Below, piece after piece: positions 36,431 to 45,311 of a DNA stretch of 64,000 nucleotides. Origin of the DNA: Clostridium sp. AF37-5 (GTDB taxonomy: Bacteria > Bacillota > Clostridia > Lachnospirales > Lachnospiraceae); contig NZ_QUDR01000002.1 of the NCBI RefSeq assembly GCF_003477605.1, positions 162,559-226,558 on the forward strand. Reading direction: 5' to 3'. How positions within the stretch are numbered: position 1 is the first letter of the stretch; the number at the start of each line of letters is the position of its first letter. The notes beneath the pieces were generated by a model that had not been told where the DNA came from, ran no database searches, and saw only the letters and a program-made list of their open reading frames with translations. A program made the position numbers and the translations under genes.

Positions 36431-37969
36431 ATGAGCAGGAATAAAAATGAAAAGAAAAAATTTGCAAGCCGTAAATTTAAGATGGGAAGTTTTCAGACAA
36501 TTACGATGGTAATTGTGCTTGCCGTAGTAGTGCTTGTTAATGTTGTAATTGCCAGAATGAACTGGTCAAAAGATATGAACTCGGATTATTTGTATTCCCT
36601 GTCATCCGATACGATTTCGTATGTCAAAGGATTAAAGGATGACATTACCATTTATTATTTGGTGGAAGATGGACATGAGGCACAGACGAGTTCTTATACA
36701 AAGACGATTAATGTCGAGAATATCATTAAACTTTACGATGGTTTGGGAACGGTGAAGGTTGAGAAGAAGAACCCGGTTCTTTATCCGAACTTTGCGAAAA
36801 AATACACAAGCGAGAGTGTGCAGGATAATGACATGATTGTGGTGAATAACAAAAACGGAAAATCACAGTATTTGTCATTTCAGAGTGATATGATTGAAAT
36901 GACGTATGACACTTCTTCCGGTTCTATGGAGCAGGTTCCAAAATCCTTGAAGTTAGAGTCGGCAGTTACGTCGGCAATTCAGAAAGTAACATTAAAAAAT
37001 ACAAAGAAAGTTTACGTGGGCGGCGGTCACAGCATGCAGTCCTTAAATGATGACTTTACAGAACTTCTCTCGAAAAACGGATTGGAGAAGGAAGACTTTG
37101 ATTTGACGAAAAATACAAAAGTGCCGGATGACTGCAGCTTGCTTATTTTGTACAGTCCTGCTGCCGATATTACAGAAAACGAGTATAAGTATCTGAGTAC
37201 TTACTTGAAAAATGGCGGAAAGGCAATCTTTTTGCTGAATTATACAGTGGATACACCGTACTACAATAAGCTGTTAAAAGATTACGGCATTAATGTCCAG
37301 TCCGGTTATGTACTTGATCCGGATAATTACTTTGCTTCTTATGGAAGCAGTGCCTATATGCTTTTGACACCGCAGGTAAGTAAAGACAGTGATTTGACAT
37401 CGGATTTGAGCACAAAAGACGTTCTTTCCTGGTACAGTAAAGGAATGACGGCAGATAAGAAAGTGCGAAGCACATTGACTGTTCAATCGGTTTTGACGAC
37501 ATCGGATAAATCCTATGCACGCAAAATCAGTGATAAAGAAGATACACAGGATTTGGAGAAAAAAGACAGTGACCAGGCAGGACCTTTCAGTGTAGCGATG
37601 ACCGCAGAAGATAAATATGCGGAAAATACAAAGGGTGAAGGCCATGCAACGAAGATTTTTGCGATTGGTTCCGTTGCCTTTATGGATGTGCCAAACAGCA
37701 GTTATGGCTCAACAACAAGTATTATCGGTACCCAGATGGCAGAGCAGTACAATAACCGTGCAATTTTAGTAAACGCCCTGAAGTGGCTTGTCGGTGATGG
37801 CGGAGATGAGATTAAAGTATTAAATATTCCGGATCGCTCCCTCTTAGAAGAGACAGTACAGTTAAACTCCGGTGATATTACCTTTTGGACAGCTTTGCTT
37901 GTTGTAGTTCTTCCACTTGCCCTGCTGCTTTGCGGATTCCTGATTTGGAACCGAAGGAGGAAAAAATAA
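36431..37969 (+). CDS. GldG-family extracytoplasmic ABC component
   Basis: 512 residues with one membrane helix near each end (about 20-42 and 485-506) and a large extracytoplasmic domain between. The first helix is followed by NWSKDMNSDYLYSLSSDTI, typical of the GldG/DUF7088 domain, then an ABC-type-uncharacterised region with LLILYSPAADITENEYKYLS and NGGKAIFLLNY (a Rossmann-like domain). ATG 36431 has AAAGGAGG upstream; GTG 36413 is in frame but lies before this site. The stop overlaps the next start by one base. It probably receives or gates the exporter substrate outside the membrane. Confidence 0.9.
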   Translation: MSRNKNEKKKFASRKFKMGSFQTITMVIVLAVVVLVNVVIARMNWSKDMNSDYLYSLSSDTISYVKGLKDDITIYYLVEDGHEAQTSSYTKTINVENIIKLYDGLGTVKVEKKNPVLYPNFAKKYTSESVQDNDMIVVNNKNGKSQYLSFQSDMIEMTYDTSSGSMEQVPKSLKLESAVTSAIQKVTLKNTKKVYVGGGHSMQSLNDDFTELLSKNGLEKEDFDLTKNTKVPDDCSLLILYSPAADITENEYKYLSTYLKNGGKAIFLLNYTVDTPYYNKLLKDYGINVQSGYVLDPDNYFASYGSSAYMLLTPQVSKDSDLTSDLSTKDVLSWYSKGMTADKKVRSTLTVQSVLTTSDKSYARKISDKEDTQDLEKKDSDQAGPFSVAMTAEDKYAENTKGEGHATKIFAIGSVAFMDVPNSSYGSTTSIIGTQMAEQYNNRAILVNALKWLVGDGGDEIKVLNIPDRSLLEETVQLNSGDITFWTALLVVVLPLALLLCGFLIWNRRRKK

Positions 37970-39609
37970 TGTCAAGTAAGAAAAAGAATGCCATTACGAT
38001 GATTGCCCTTGTGGTGGTACTGATTATTTGTTTGGTCCTTTATTTTGTGATTCCACGCGGTAAATCATCAGACAAAGATGCAGACAGCAGTTCGACAAGT
38101 GAATCGAACTCAACGGATTCCGGTTCGGACAATGCCAAAATTACATTGGATACCATTACGTCTGATAACATTTCTTCGATTACCTTGACAAAGAAAGGTA
38201 AACAGGCGTGGAAACTTTCCCAGAAGAAAAAGGGGACATGGAAGATTGACGGAAAAGAAAGTGCTCCGGTATCGGATGAGACGATATCTTCTATGGTAAA
38301 AAATGTTAATCCTGTGAAAGCAACACAGAAGTTTTCAGCTAAATCCGGAAATCTTTCCGACTACGGTTTGAAAACACCGGCATTTACAGTTGCGATTGAG
38401 ACAAAAGACGGCGCTTCCTATCAGTATCAGATTGGAAGTGAGGTGCCAAAATCAGATATGGGCTACTACGCAAAATGTTCAGGACATGATGAAATTTACT
38501 GCTTGAATACCGCGATGATTACGGCATTTAACGTAGATGAGATTAGTTTCATCAAGATGGATACACTACCTGAAATTGATGATGATTATTTGACTGCATT
38601 TTCTGTAAAGAATAAAAAAGGCAATGATTTTGCAGCAAAAAAGGTGACGGATGCAGAAAAAGTTGATTTTTACTCTAATTGGAATATTACGGCACCGTAT
38701 GCGAAACCACTGGCAACCAGTCAGTCGGAGTGGAGTTCAGTGCTTGGTTACTTTACGGTTCTGAAATATGAGAAAATGGTGGAGTATGACTGCAAGAACC
38801 TTAAGAAATACGGACTGGATTCGCCAAATTCTGCGATTACGGTAGATTTCTACCAGCCAAAGGATGGTTATACACCGACAGCTACGGCAACACCAAATGC
38901 TATGGTGTCCGATTCGTCTTCGTCCTCATCCTCTTCGGATGCTTCCTATATCATTCCGGAGAACAAAAGAATGTATAAGTCGTTAAATCTTTTGATTGGG
39001 AAAAAGACAAAAGATTCGTATTACGTCTGTGAAAAAGGAAGCCGGAATGTGTATACGATGAGTTCGGACACGATTGAAAAGATTACAAAACTTGATGCCT
39101 ATACCAATATGGACCACTGTGTGTATTCTGTACTTGCGACAAGCATAAAAGGATATGATGTCACATACGGCAATACAACACTTTCTGTAACACGTAAAAC
39201 CGTGAAAAAGGATACTTCAAAGACAACTGCAACACCGACTGCTGCGACAACCGAAAGCGGAACTGCAGTTAATAATGCAACGGATAGCAGTGTGAAGAAT
39301 ATCTGGACATTAAATGGCAAGAAGATTTCAGATGATGACGAGAGAGACTTCTTATCGCCGTATTCACTTGCTTATCTGCTTGAGTATTCCGGAAAAGCGG
39401 ATAATAAAGTAAAACCAAAGAGCAGTAAGCCGGTCCTCACAATTGTGTACCACGAGAATAACCGTGATGTAACTGTTCGTTACCTGCCTTATGACGGAAT
39501 TAACTTTTACCGGGTAGAGAAAAACGGCATGGATTATTTCCTTGTCGATAAATTGTCGGTAGACGATATCATTAAAAAATTTAAAGGCATTGAAAAACTG
39601 GCAAAATGA
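37969..39609 (+). CDS. DUF4340 protein, membrane-anchored
   Basis: 546 residues: an N-terminal membrane helix (about 10-30), a Ser/Asp-rich linker, and an extracytoplasmic region with repeated DUF4340-type units (SITLTKKGKQAWKLSQ; YGLKTPAFTVAIETKDG; YQIGSEVPKSDMGYYAKC). Two Ser/Thr-rich stretches (about 38900 and 39220 in base position) look like flexible linkers. The start overlaps the gldG-like stop (TAATG) with AAGGAGG upstream. DUF4340 proteins accompany GldFG-type exporters in many bacteria; the biochemical role is not known. Confidence 0.88.
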   Translation: MSSKKKNAITMIALVVVLIICLVLYFVIPRGKSSDKDADSSSTSESNSTDSGSDNAKITLDTITSDNISSITLTKKGKQAWKLSQKKKGTWKIDGKESAPVSDETISSMVKNVNPVKATQKFSAKSGNLSDYGLKTPAFTVAIETKDGASYQYQIGSEVPKSDMGYYAKCSGHDEIYCLNTAMITAFNVDEISFIKMDTLPEIDDDYLTAFSVKNKKGNDFAAKKVTDAEKVDFYSNWNITAPYAKPLATSQSEWSSVLGYFTVLKYEKMVEYDCKNLKKYGLDSPNSAITVDFYQPKDGYTPTATATPNAMVSDSSSSSSSSDASYIIPENKRMYKSLNLLIGKKTKDSYYVCEKGSRNVYTMSSDTIEKITKLDAYTNMDHCVYSVLATSIKGYDVTYGNTTLSVTRKTVKKDTSKTTATPTAATTESGTAVNNATDSSVKNIWTLNGKKISDDDERDFLSPYSLAYLLEYSGKADNKVKPKSSKPVLTIVYHENNRDVTVRYLPYDGINFYRVEKNGMDYFLVDKLSVDDIIKKFKGIEKLAK

Positions 39610-39619
39610 TAAGATTCAT

Positions 39620-39653
39620 AAAAAGCACTTGAAAAATGTTCAGGTGCTTTTTA
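39620..39653 (+). terminator. Terminator of the ABC operon
   Basis: AAAAGCACTTGAA (39621-39633) pairs with TTCAGGTGCTTTT (39639-39651) with one G-T pair, followed by TT. It overlaps the cysS promoter. Confidence 0.8.
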
Positions 39654-39657
39654 TAAT
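39629..39657 (+). promoter_or_regulatory. cysS promoter embedded in the preceding terminator
   Basis: TTGAAA (39629-39634) lies in the hairpin, 17-base spacer, TATAAT (39652-39657) at its T tract. The RNA would start about 35 bases before the ATG, so no T-box leader is possible. Confidence 0.65.
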
Positions 39658-39696
39658 GGAAGAAAAGCAAAAAGTTAGAAAGAGAGACAAAGAGCA

Positions 39697-41115
39697 ATGA
39701 TGGATATCAAAACGTATTTATATAATACTTTGACAAAGTCAGTGGATGAGTTTGTGCCAAACGAAGAAGGAAAAGTTGCGATGTATACCTGTGGACCGAC
39801 GGTGTACCATTTTGCACACATTGGAAATCTTCGCAGTTACATTATGGAAGATGTACTTGAAAAATACCTGCGTTATGTTGGCTACGATGTAAAACGCGTC
39901 ATGAATATTACGGATGTCGGACATTTGACAAGTGACGGTGATACCGGGGAAGACAAGATGCTAAAGGGAGCGAAAAGAGAGCATAAGACAGTTATGGATA
40001 TCGCCCGCTTTTACACGGATGCATTCATGGCTGACTGCGAAAAGTTGAGCATCAAACGTCCGGATGTTGTAGAACCTGCGACAAACTGTATTCCGGAATT
40101 TATTCACATGATTGAGGTGCTCTTGGAAAAAGGATATGCTTATATTGCAGGAGAGAATGTGTACTTTGATACCTCAAAATTGGATAATTATTATGTTTTA
40201 TCTTCTCAGAATGAAGAGGATTTGCAGGTTGGTGTCCGCGAGGATGTTGAAGAAGATACAAATAAGAGAAATAAGACAGACTTTGTTCTTTGGTTTACCA
40301 AATCGAAGTTTGATAATCAGGAATTGAAGTGGGACAGCCCTTGGGGTGTTGGTTATCCGGGATGGCATATTGAGTGCTCCTGCATTAGTATGAAACATTT
40401 GGGAGAATATATGGATATTCACTGTGGTGGTGTCGATAACATTTTTCCTCACCATACGAATGAGATTGCCCAGAGCGAGGCCTATATCGGTCATAAGTGG
40501 TGTAATTACTGGTTCCATGTCAATCATTTAAATACGAAGAATGGGAAAATGAGTAAGTCAAAGGGTGAATTTTTGACAGTTTCTCTTTTAGAGGAAAAAG
40601 GATATAATCCGATGGCATACCGTTTCTTCTGTTTACAGTCACATTACCGCAAGCCGCTTGAATTTTCGTGGGATGCACTGGATAATGTAGTAAGTGCGTA
40701 TGATAAGTTAGTAAAGAGAATTGCCAATCTATCAACAGATGGAGAAGTGGATACGGCTGCGTGCGAAGAATGGAAGATGAAATTTGCAGAGGCACTTTCT
40801 CATGATATTAACACCAGTTCGGCAATTACTGTTTTATATGATATGTTAAAGGCAGAACTTTCGGATGCTTCGAAACGTGTGTTAGTGCAGAGCATGGATG
40901 AAGTACTTTCTTTGCAGCTAGAGAAAGCGTGGGAAGAAAAAGAGGCAGATGTGGACGATGAACTGGCTTCTTATGTTGAGAAAAAAATAGAAGAGAGAAA
41001 AGAAGCAAAAAAAGCAAAAGATTTCGCAAAAGCTGATGTAATCCGCGAGGAATTGCTGGCAAAAGGGATTGTGTTAAAAGATACCAGAGAAGGTACTTTC
41101 TGGGAAAAACAGTGA
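39697..41115 (+). CDS. cysS: Cysteinyl-tRNA synthetase
   Basis: Charges tRNA-Cys. Class I synthetase of 472 residues, the normal length. The zinc and ATP motifs are visible: MYTCGPTVYHFAHIGNLRSY (Cys ligand and HIGN signature), GYPGWHIECSCIS, HHTNEIAQSEA, and KMSKS in NGKMSKSKGEF. The C-terminal tRNA-binding segment KAKDFAKADVIREELLAKGI is present. ATG 39697 and 39700 are adjacent; the purine run AAAGAG is better spaced for the second. Confidence 0.97.
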   Translation: MMDIKTYLYNTLTKSVDEFVPNEEGKVAMYTCGPTVYHFAHIGNLRSYIMEDVLEKYLRYVGYDVKRVMNITDVGHLTSDGDTGEDKMLKGAKREHKTVMDIARFYTDAFMADCEKLSIKRPDVVEPATNCIPEFIHMIEVLLEKGYAYIAGENVYFDTSKLDNYYVLSSQNEEDLQVGVREDVEEDTNKRNKTDFVLWFTKSKFDNQELKWDSPWGVGYPGWHIECSCISMKHLGEYMDIHCGGVDNIFPHHTNEIAQSEAYIGHKWCNYWFHVNHLNTKNGKMSKSKGEFLTVSLLEEKGYNPMAYRFFCLQSHYRKPLEFSWDALDNVVSAYDKLVKRIANLSTDGEVDTAACEEWKMKFAEALSHDINTSSAITVLYDMLKAELSDASKRVLVQSMDEVLSLQLEKAWEEKEADVDDELASYVEKKIEERKEAKKAKDFAKADVIREELLAKGIVLKDTREGTFWEKQ

Positions 41116-41133
41116 TAGGAAAGGATGGATGAT

Positions 41134-41487
41134 ATGAAAAGGAAATTAGTGAGTCTTTTCTTGAGTCTTTCGCTTATGGTTGTAAGTGTGACGGGATGTC
41201 AGTCAGATTCTGTTACGGAGGAGACCAAAAAAGAAGTGCAGACAAAGAAAAGCCAGGTGTTATCGTTATACAAGGAAATTGAGACGATGATTCAGAAAAA
41301 TCACATTGAGGCAGATGCTGATTTTGCAAAGATGAAAGATAAACTTACGTCGATGTCAAAAAAGGTAGATGAAAAGATTGAGGATACGACAGAAGAGGAT
41401 GCAAAACAAGCCATCACAGAGTTAAAGCGATTAGAAACAAATTTGCAGCAAACAAAGAAAAATGTCGAGGCACACATAGCAAAATAA
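41134..41487 (+). CDS. Small lipoprotein, coiled-coil
   Basis: 117-residue predicted lipoprotein. The signal ends with lipobox VTGC (LSLMVVSVTGCQSD). The mature part is almost all charged helix with heptad-like spacing (QVLSLYKEIETMIQ, AKMKDKLTSMSKKVDEKIED, AITELKRLETNLQQTKKN), probably a coiled coil. AAAGGA lies 8 bases before ATG 41134; ATG 41125 overlaps that site. No family recognised. It is tied to cysS by a 18-base gap and ends at a bidirectional terminator. Confidence 0.78.
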   Translation: MKRKLVSLFLSLSLMVVSVTGCQSDSVTEETKKEVQTKKSQVLSLYKEIETMIQKNHIEADADFAKMKDKLTSMSKKVDEKIEDTTEEDAKQAITELKRLETNLQQTKKNVEAHIAK

Positions 41488-41493
41488 AAAATC

Positions 41494-41531
41494 AAAAAAA
41501 AAGGGGCATATCAAAGGATATGCCTCTTTTT
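41494..41531. terminator. Bidirectional terminator
   Basis: AAAAAAGGGGCATATC pairs with GATATGCCTCTTTTT around AAAG. A runs and T runs flank both sides, so it serves the convergent lipoprotein and aldolase genes. Confidence 0.88.
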
Positions 41532-41542
41532 GAAATCGGAGA

Positions 41543-42520
41543 TCAGTCTTTATCACCTAATTCTAAGTAAAAGTTAAGAAAGTCAGTGCGTTTTTCCTTT
41601 GTTGCCGCAATCGCAGAACGCGGGTGACGGTTCATCTGACCGGTCAAAAGATAGGGAATGTTATATCCCCAGACAACACCGGACTCTTTTAAGGGCACGA
41701 TATGTTTTTCCAAAAACTTAAGAAGCGGAATAATATCATACTTAGGATTTTTCAAAAATCCTAACAACTGCTCGCTGGCACAGTTTCCGGCACCGCGGCC
41801 CATGCCGTTTACAGTGGCGTCTAAGTAGCTGACACCCCTAGTAAGAGCGGTGATTGTGTTGGCAAAGGCTAACTGCTGGTTGTTATGTGCATGTATACCG
41901 GTAAATTTACCAGTATTTTCAGCTGCCTCCAAATATTGGTCAGATAAGTCATCAATCTGCTCCATATAGAGAGAGCCGTAACTGTCTACTAAGTAAATAC
42001 CATCGACTTCGCTTTCTCCAATCAGCTGCAGTGCTTCTGTGATTTCTGATTCCTTTGCGTTGGAAATCGCCATAATGTTAATCGTTGTTTCGTAGCCCAT
42101 ATTTTTGCAGTGTCTTACCATATCAAGAGCTGCCGGAATGGTATTGATGTATGTTGCAATACGAACCAGATCAATGACACTTTCCTCACGTGGGATAATG
42201 TCACGTTTGTAATTGCATCGGCCAACGTCTGCCATAACAGCAATTTTCATATCCGTATCGTTGTCACCAACGATGTTGCGAAGGTCAGCCTCTTCACAGA
42301 ATTTCCATGGTCCGAAATCTTTCGGGTCAAAAATATCTTTGGATGCTTTATAGCCAAATTCCATATAATCTATGCCAGCTGCAACATTCGCAGCGTATAA
42401 ATCACGTACAAAATCTTCCGTAAAACGGAAATCATTCACAAGTCCTCCATCCCGAAGAGTAGCATCTACCACTTTAATATCCGGGCGATAAGAAAGCAAA
42501 GAACCTCTTTTCTTTGACAT
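41543..42520 (-). CDS. HMGL-type aldolase-like protein
   Basis: TIM-barrel protein of the HMG-CoA lyase/4-hydroxy-2-oxovalerate aldolase superfamily, 325 residues. Conserved: VVDATLRDGG near the start (metal Asp and catalytic Arg), IYLVDSYGSLYMEQI, the GIHAHNNQQLAFANT His pair (metal site), and VNGMGRGAGNCASEQLLGFL. The pattern fits a small-molecule aldolase or Claisen-type enzyme, but not a specific member: it has no isopropylmalate-synthase regulatory domain and no partner dehydrogenase nearby. AAAGGAGGT lies 8 bases before the ATG. Transcribed alone. Confidence 0.82.
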   Translation of the reverse strand: MSKKRGSLLSYRPDIKVVDATLRDGGLVNDFRFTEDFVRDLYAANVAAGIDYMEFGYKASKDIFDPKDFGPWKFCEEADLRNIVGDNDTDMKIAVMADVGRCNYKRDIIPREESVIDLVRIATYINTIPAALDMVRHCKNMGYETTINIMAISNAKESEITEALQLIGESEVDGIYLVDSYGSLYMEQIDDLSDQYLEAAENTGKFTGIHAHNNQQLAFANTITALTRGVSYLDATVNGMGRGAGNCASEQLLGFLKNPKYDIIPLLKFLEKHIVPLKESGVVWGYNIPYLLTGQMNRHPRSAIAATKEKRTDFLNFYLELGDKD

Positions 42521-42558
42521 TTTCGTGTACCTCCTTTGTAATTTTATCTTCCCTGCCT

Positions 42559-42567
42559 ATTGTATCA
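42559..42567 (-). promoter_or_regulatory. Extended -10 promoter of the aldolase gene
   Basis: On the - strand TGATACAAT: TACAAT (42564-42559) preceded by TGA. No good -35 is present, consistent with an extended -10 type. Confidence 0.45.
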
Positions 42568-42597
42568 GAAAATTCATAGAAAGAAAAGGATTTCTTA

Positions 42598-42626
42598 TTG
42601 CTATTTTTTCAAATACAAGGTAAAAT
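42598..42626 (+). promoter_or_regulatory. Promoter of the 853-residue secreted protein gene
   Basis: TTGCTA (42598-42603), 17-base spacer, TAAAAT (42621-42626), about 60 bases before the start codon. Confidence 0.55.
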
Positions 42627-42688
42627 ATATTGTTGTAACATCCAATAACAGATGTTGAGAAAGCATAGGAATATGGAGGATGATGAGA

Positions 42689-45247
42689 TTGAAAAAATGG
42701 ATTGCTTTATGGAGTGCACTATTGATGATGATAAGTATTCTGCCGGTGATGCCGGTTTCGGCAGAGGAAGTTTCGGCACTTGAGCAGGCAAAACTTTGTA
42801 TTGATACTATATTGACTGCTGCACCTGCGCCGGAAGATTACACATTTTCGGAAGAACTGGCAGATGAAGTGGATAAATTAGGAAAATTACTTCAAACGGG
42901 GCTTAGCACATCTGAGATTGACACATTGGATGCGTATGTTGCCACAAAGACGACATCGGAGGTACCGGGAGAGGATGAGACAACAACAGAGACCGTTACC
43001 CGTTATCAGTCCGTGCAGAAATTCTATCAGGATTATGCCGATGCACAGAATGCGGCATTAGAGGAACTGGCAGCACCGATTCATACAGCAGTAGATGCCA
43101 TGTTAGCAAGGCCTTTAACAAGAGAAAATTATAAGACGGCAAGTGAGAGTTATGCAAATGCTTCTGCTCACATAAAAGCGGCAGTGGATGCGGATGATGT
43201 GAATGCACTGAATCAGATTCGCGAACTTTTGGAACTGGTAGACAGTGCAGATCGCGCATTTTTACGAATTGAAATGCTAAAGGCAGATGCTTCTGCCGGT
43301 GATTATAACTTATTTTTAGAAGATGTTCAGTCCGCAAAAACAGCCTATGGATTGTATGAAAGTAAATTTGCGGAACTCCGCCGTTATACAAAATATGCAG
43401 ACTGTTTAATCAAAGCAATGAAAAATTCCTTGTTTGAAAATTACGAGAAATATGAAAAAGCAAATATTATCGCAGACGTTGAGCAGGCATATGATGATTT
43501 AGGTGTCTATGATGTTCTTGACGATACCGTAAAAGAAAAACTGGATGTATTGCAGGATGCAGTAGATGCCGGTGCGGCCAGCAATTTTTCACTTTCGGTT
43601 TACGACTATTACCGTGGAGAGGCAATTCAGTATGTGCTGACTCAGTACCGCAACATTGAGACCTTTGAGGAAATGATTGCATTGACCTCAGAAACGCCGA
43701 AGAATAAAACAGAACTTACCGCGGCACTTCGTGCTTACCGCTACTACAATCAGGAACTTACTGCGGATGAGCAGGATTTGGTGGCACCTGAACTTGTGAA
43801 AAAGATGAACAATGCCGTATTGTTAAATACAAACTGTGAGGAAGTAAAAAAACAGATTACAGATATTGGTACGGCAGCGTCGGATGATGAATTTGAAGAT
43901 TTCACCAAACGTTATGAGCAGGCATACAAATCCTATCGTTTATTTGTTAATTCTTACAGCGGAATTTGTGATATATCGGATTTGATTTCGAATCTGTCAA
44001 CACTGGATGAAGCAACCGACCGTTTGGAAATGCTTAAAAGTATTCGACAGATTGAAGAGACGGAAGATGCTTTAATGTGTTCGAAGAAATTGCAGATTGA
44101 GAGTCTTTTAAATGCATATGCGTCTTTGGATGAGGACAAACAGGCAGCTATTTATAATATTGATTCTCTTCGTGAGATTAATGCCGATGTACAGGTGGCA
44201 AGTGCCCTGCGTATTCAGGTTGATACACTCCGGAGCGGAGAGGGCGGTTATTCTCTGTTAGATGAGGATACGGTGAAAAAACTCCGCGCAGACTACGAGC
44301 AGATGACGGATCGTCAGAAGAGATATTTTGGAAGCTCTTATTTGAATCAGTTAGAGGCTATTGAGAGGCAGTTAGATGCAGAAAATATGAATGCAGCACT
44401 CCGTGTATCCTCATTGATTAATCAGATTGGTACAGTGAATGCAAAGGCAAAGGACCGCATTGAGAGTGCAAGAAAGGCCTATGATGCGCTCAGTGAGGCA
44501 CAGAAAGCTTATGTGGCAAATTTGACTACATTGGAAACAGCGGAGACGTCACTTTCAAAATTGGAGTTCTCCATTGCGAAAGCGACAGTATCTTCCCTTG
44601 GAAGCTATCGTTACAGCGGAACTGCTCTGACCCCTTCGTTTACTGTTTCGTTAAATGGAGTTAAGCTTGTGCAGGATTTGGATTATTCCGTAACCTACTT
44701 ATCAAACAAAAATGTTGGTACTGCAAAACTAGTGATTTGTGGCAAAGGTGTTTATACAAATTCACTTACGAAAACCTTTACCATTCGTCCGGAGACAATG
44801 GCAAGTGCGGTAATTACTGGATGTAAAGCAAAATACAGTTATACCGGAAAACAGGTGAAACCTTTGATTCAGGTTGTTTGGAATGGTAAGATTTTGAGGA
44901 ACAATACCGATTATACATTACTTTATAAAAACAATAAAAAACGTGGATCTGCCGGCATTGTTGTCACTGGAAAGGGCAATTATTCCGGTACATTGACGGC
45001 TTCCTTTACGATTGTCCGTGCCTCTGTGAAAAAAGCAAGTGTTACCGGCTTGAAAGCAGTTTATGCACGTACCGGTAAGGCTGTTAAGCCGAAAGTAACG
45101 GTAAAACTTGGCGGAAAGAAGTTAAAGAAAAAAAGAGATTACATTCTTTCCTATCGGAAAAACAAGAAAAAAGGTACGGCACTTCTTTATATAAAAGGTG
45201 TTGGCAATTATTCCGGTACGAAAAAAATGAAATTTAAGATTCGTTGA
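42689..45247 (+). CDS. Large secreted helical protein with three GxGNYxG modules
   Basis: Exported protein, about 852 residues. Signal peptide ends near PVSAEE. Residues 30-640 are mostly helical repeats (AAIYNIDSLREINADVQVA, ALSEAQKAYVANLTTLETAE), resembling FIVAR-like or other rod-forming stalk repeats. The last 220 residues are three tandem modules, each about 75 residues, ending in KGVYTNSLTKTFTI, GKGNYSGTLTASFTI and GVGNYSGTKKMKFKI. No sortase or lipid anchor. The start is uncertain: ATG 42680 and 42683 are too close to GGAGG (42675-42679), while TTG 42689 has good spacing. Function unknown; the modules match those of 19841-22297. Confidence 0.82.
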   Translation: MKKWIALWSALLMMISILPVMPVSAEEVSALEQAKLCIDTILTAAPAPEDYTFSEELADEVDKLGKLLQTGLSTSEIDTLDAYVATKTTSEVPGEDETTTETVTRYQSVQKFYQDYADAQNAALEELAAPIHTAVDAMLARPLTRENYKTASESYANASAHIKAAVDADDVNALNQIRELLELVDSADRAFLRIEMLKADASAGDYNLFLEDVQSAKTAYGLYESKFAELRRYTKYADCLIKAMKNSLFENYEKYEKANIIADVEQAYDDLGVYDVLDDTVKEKLDVLQDAVDAGAASNFSLSVYDYYRGEAIQYVLTQYRNIETFEEMIALTSETPKNKTELTAALRAYRYYNQELTADEQDLVAPELVKKMNNAVLLNTNCEEVKKQITDIGTAASDDEFEDFTKRYEQAYKSYRLFVNSYSGICDISDLISNLSTLDEATDRLEMLKSIRQIEETEDALMCSKKLQIESLLNAYASLDEDKQAAIYNIDSLREINADVQVASALRIQVDTLRSGEGGYSLLDEDTVKKLRADYEQMTDRQKRYFGSSYLNQLEAIERQLDAENMNAALRVSSLINQIGTVNAKAKDRIESARKAYDALSEAQKAYVANLTTLETAETSLSKLEFSIAKATVSSLGSYRYSGTALTPSFTVSLNGVKLVQDLDYSVTYLSNKNVGTAKLVICGKGVYTNSLTKTFTIRPETMASAVITGCKAKYSYTGKQVKPLIQVVWNGKILRNNTDYTLLYKNNKKRGSAGIVVTGKGNYSGTLTASFTIVRASVKKASVTGLKAVYARTGKAVKPKVTVKLGGKKLKKKRDYILSYRKNKKKGTALLYIKGVGNYSGTKKMKFKIR

Positions 45248-45272
45248 CCGATAGTACAAAAGATGGTACAAT
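45244..45272 (+). promoter_or_regulatory. purM operon promoter
   Basis: TTGACC (45244-45249, across the upstream stop codon), 17-base spacer, TACAAT (45267-45272). No PurR box or purine riboswitch is visible in the 39-base leader. Confidence 0.7.
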
Positions 45273-45311
45273 GAATTTTGATATGCACAATATATAGGAG
45301 GAATTTCAAAG

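Noticed and set aside
39610-39696. T-box riboswitch before cysS
   Set aside because: The gap is 87 bases and filled by a terminator and promoter; no T-box sequence.
45248-45311. Purine riboswitch before purM
   Set aside because: The leader after the promoter is only about 39 bases and lacks the three-way-junction core.
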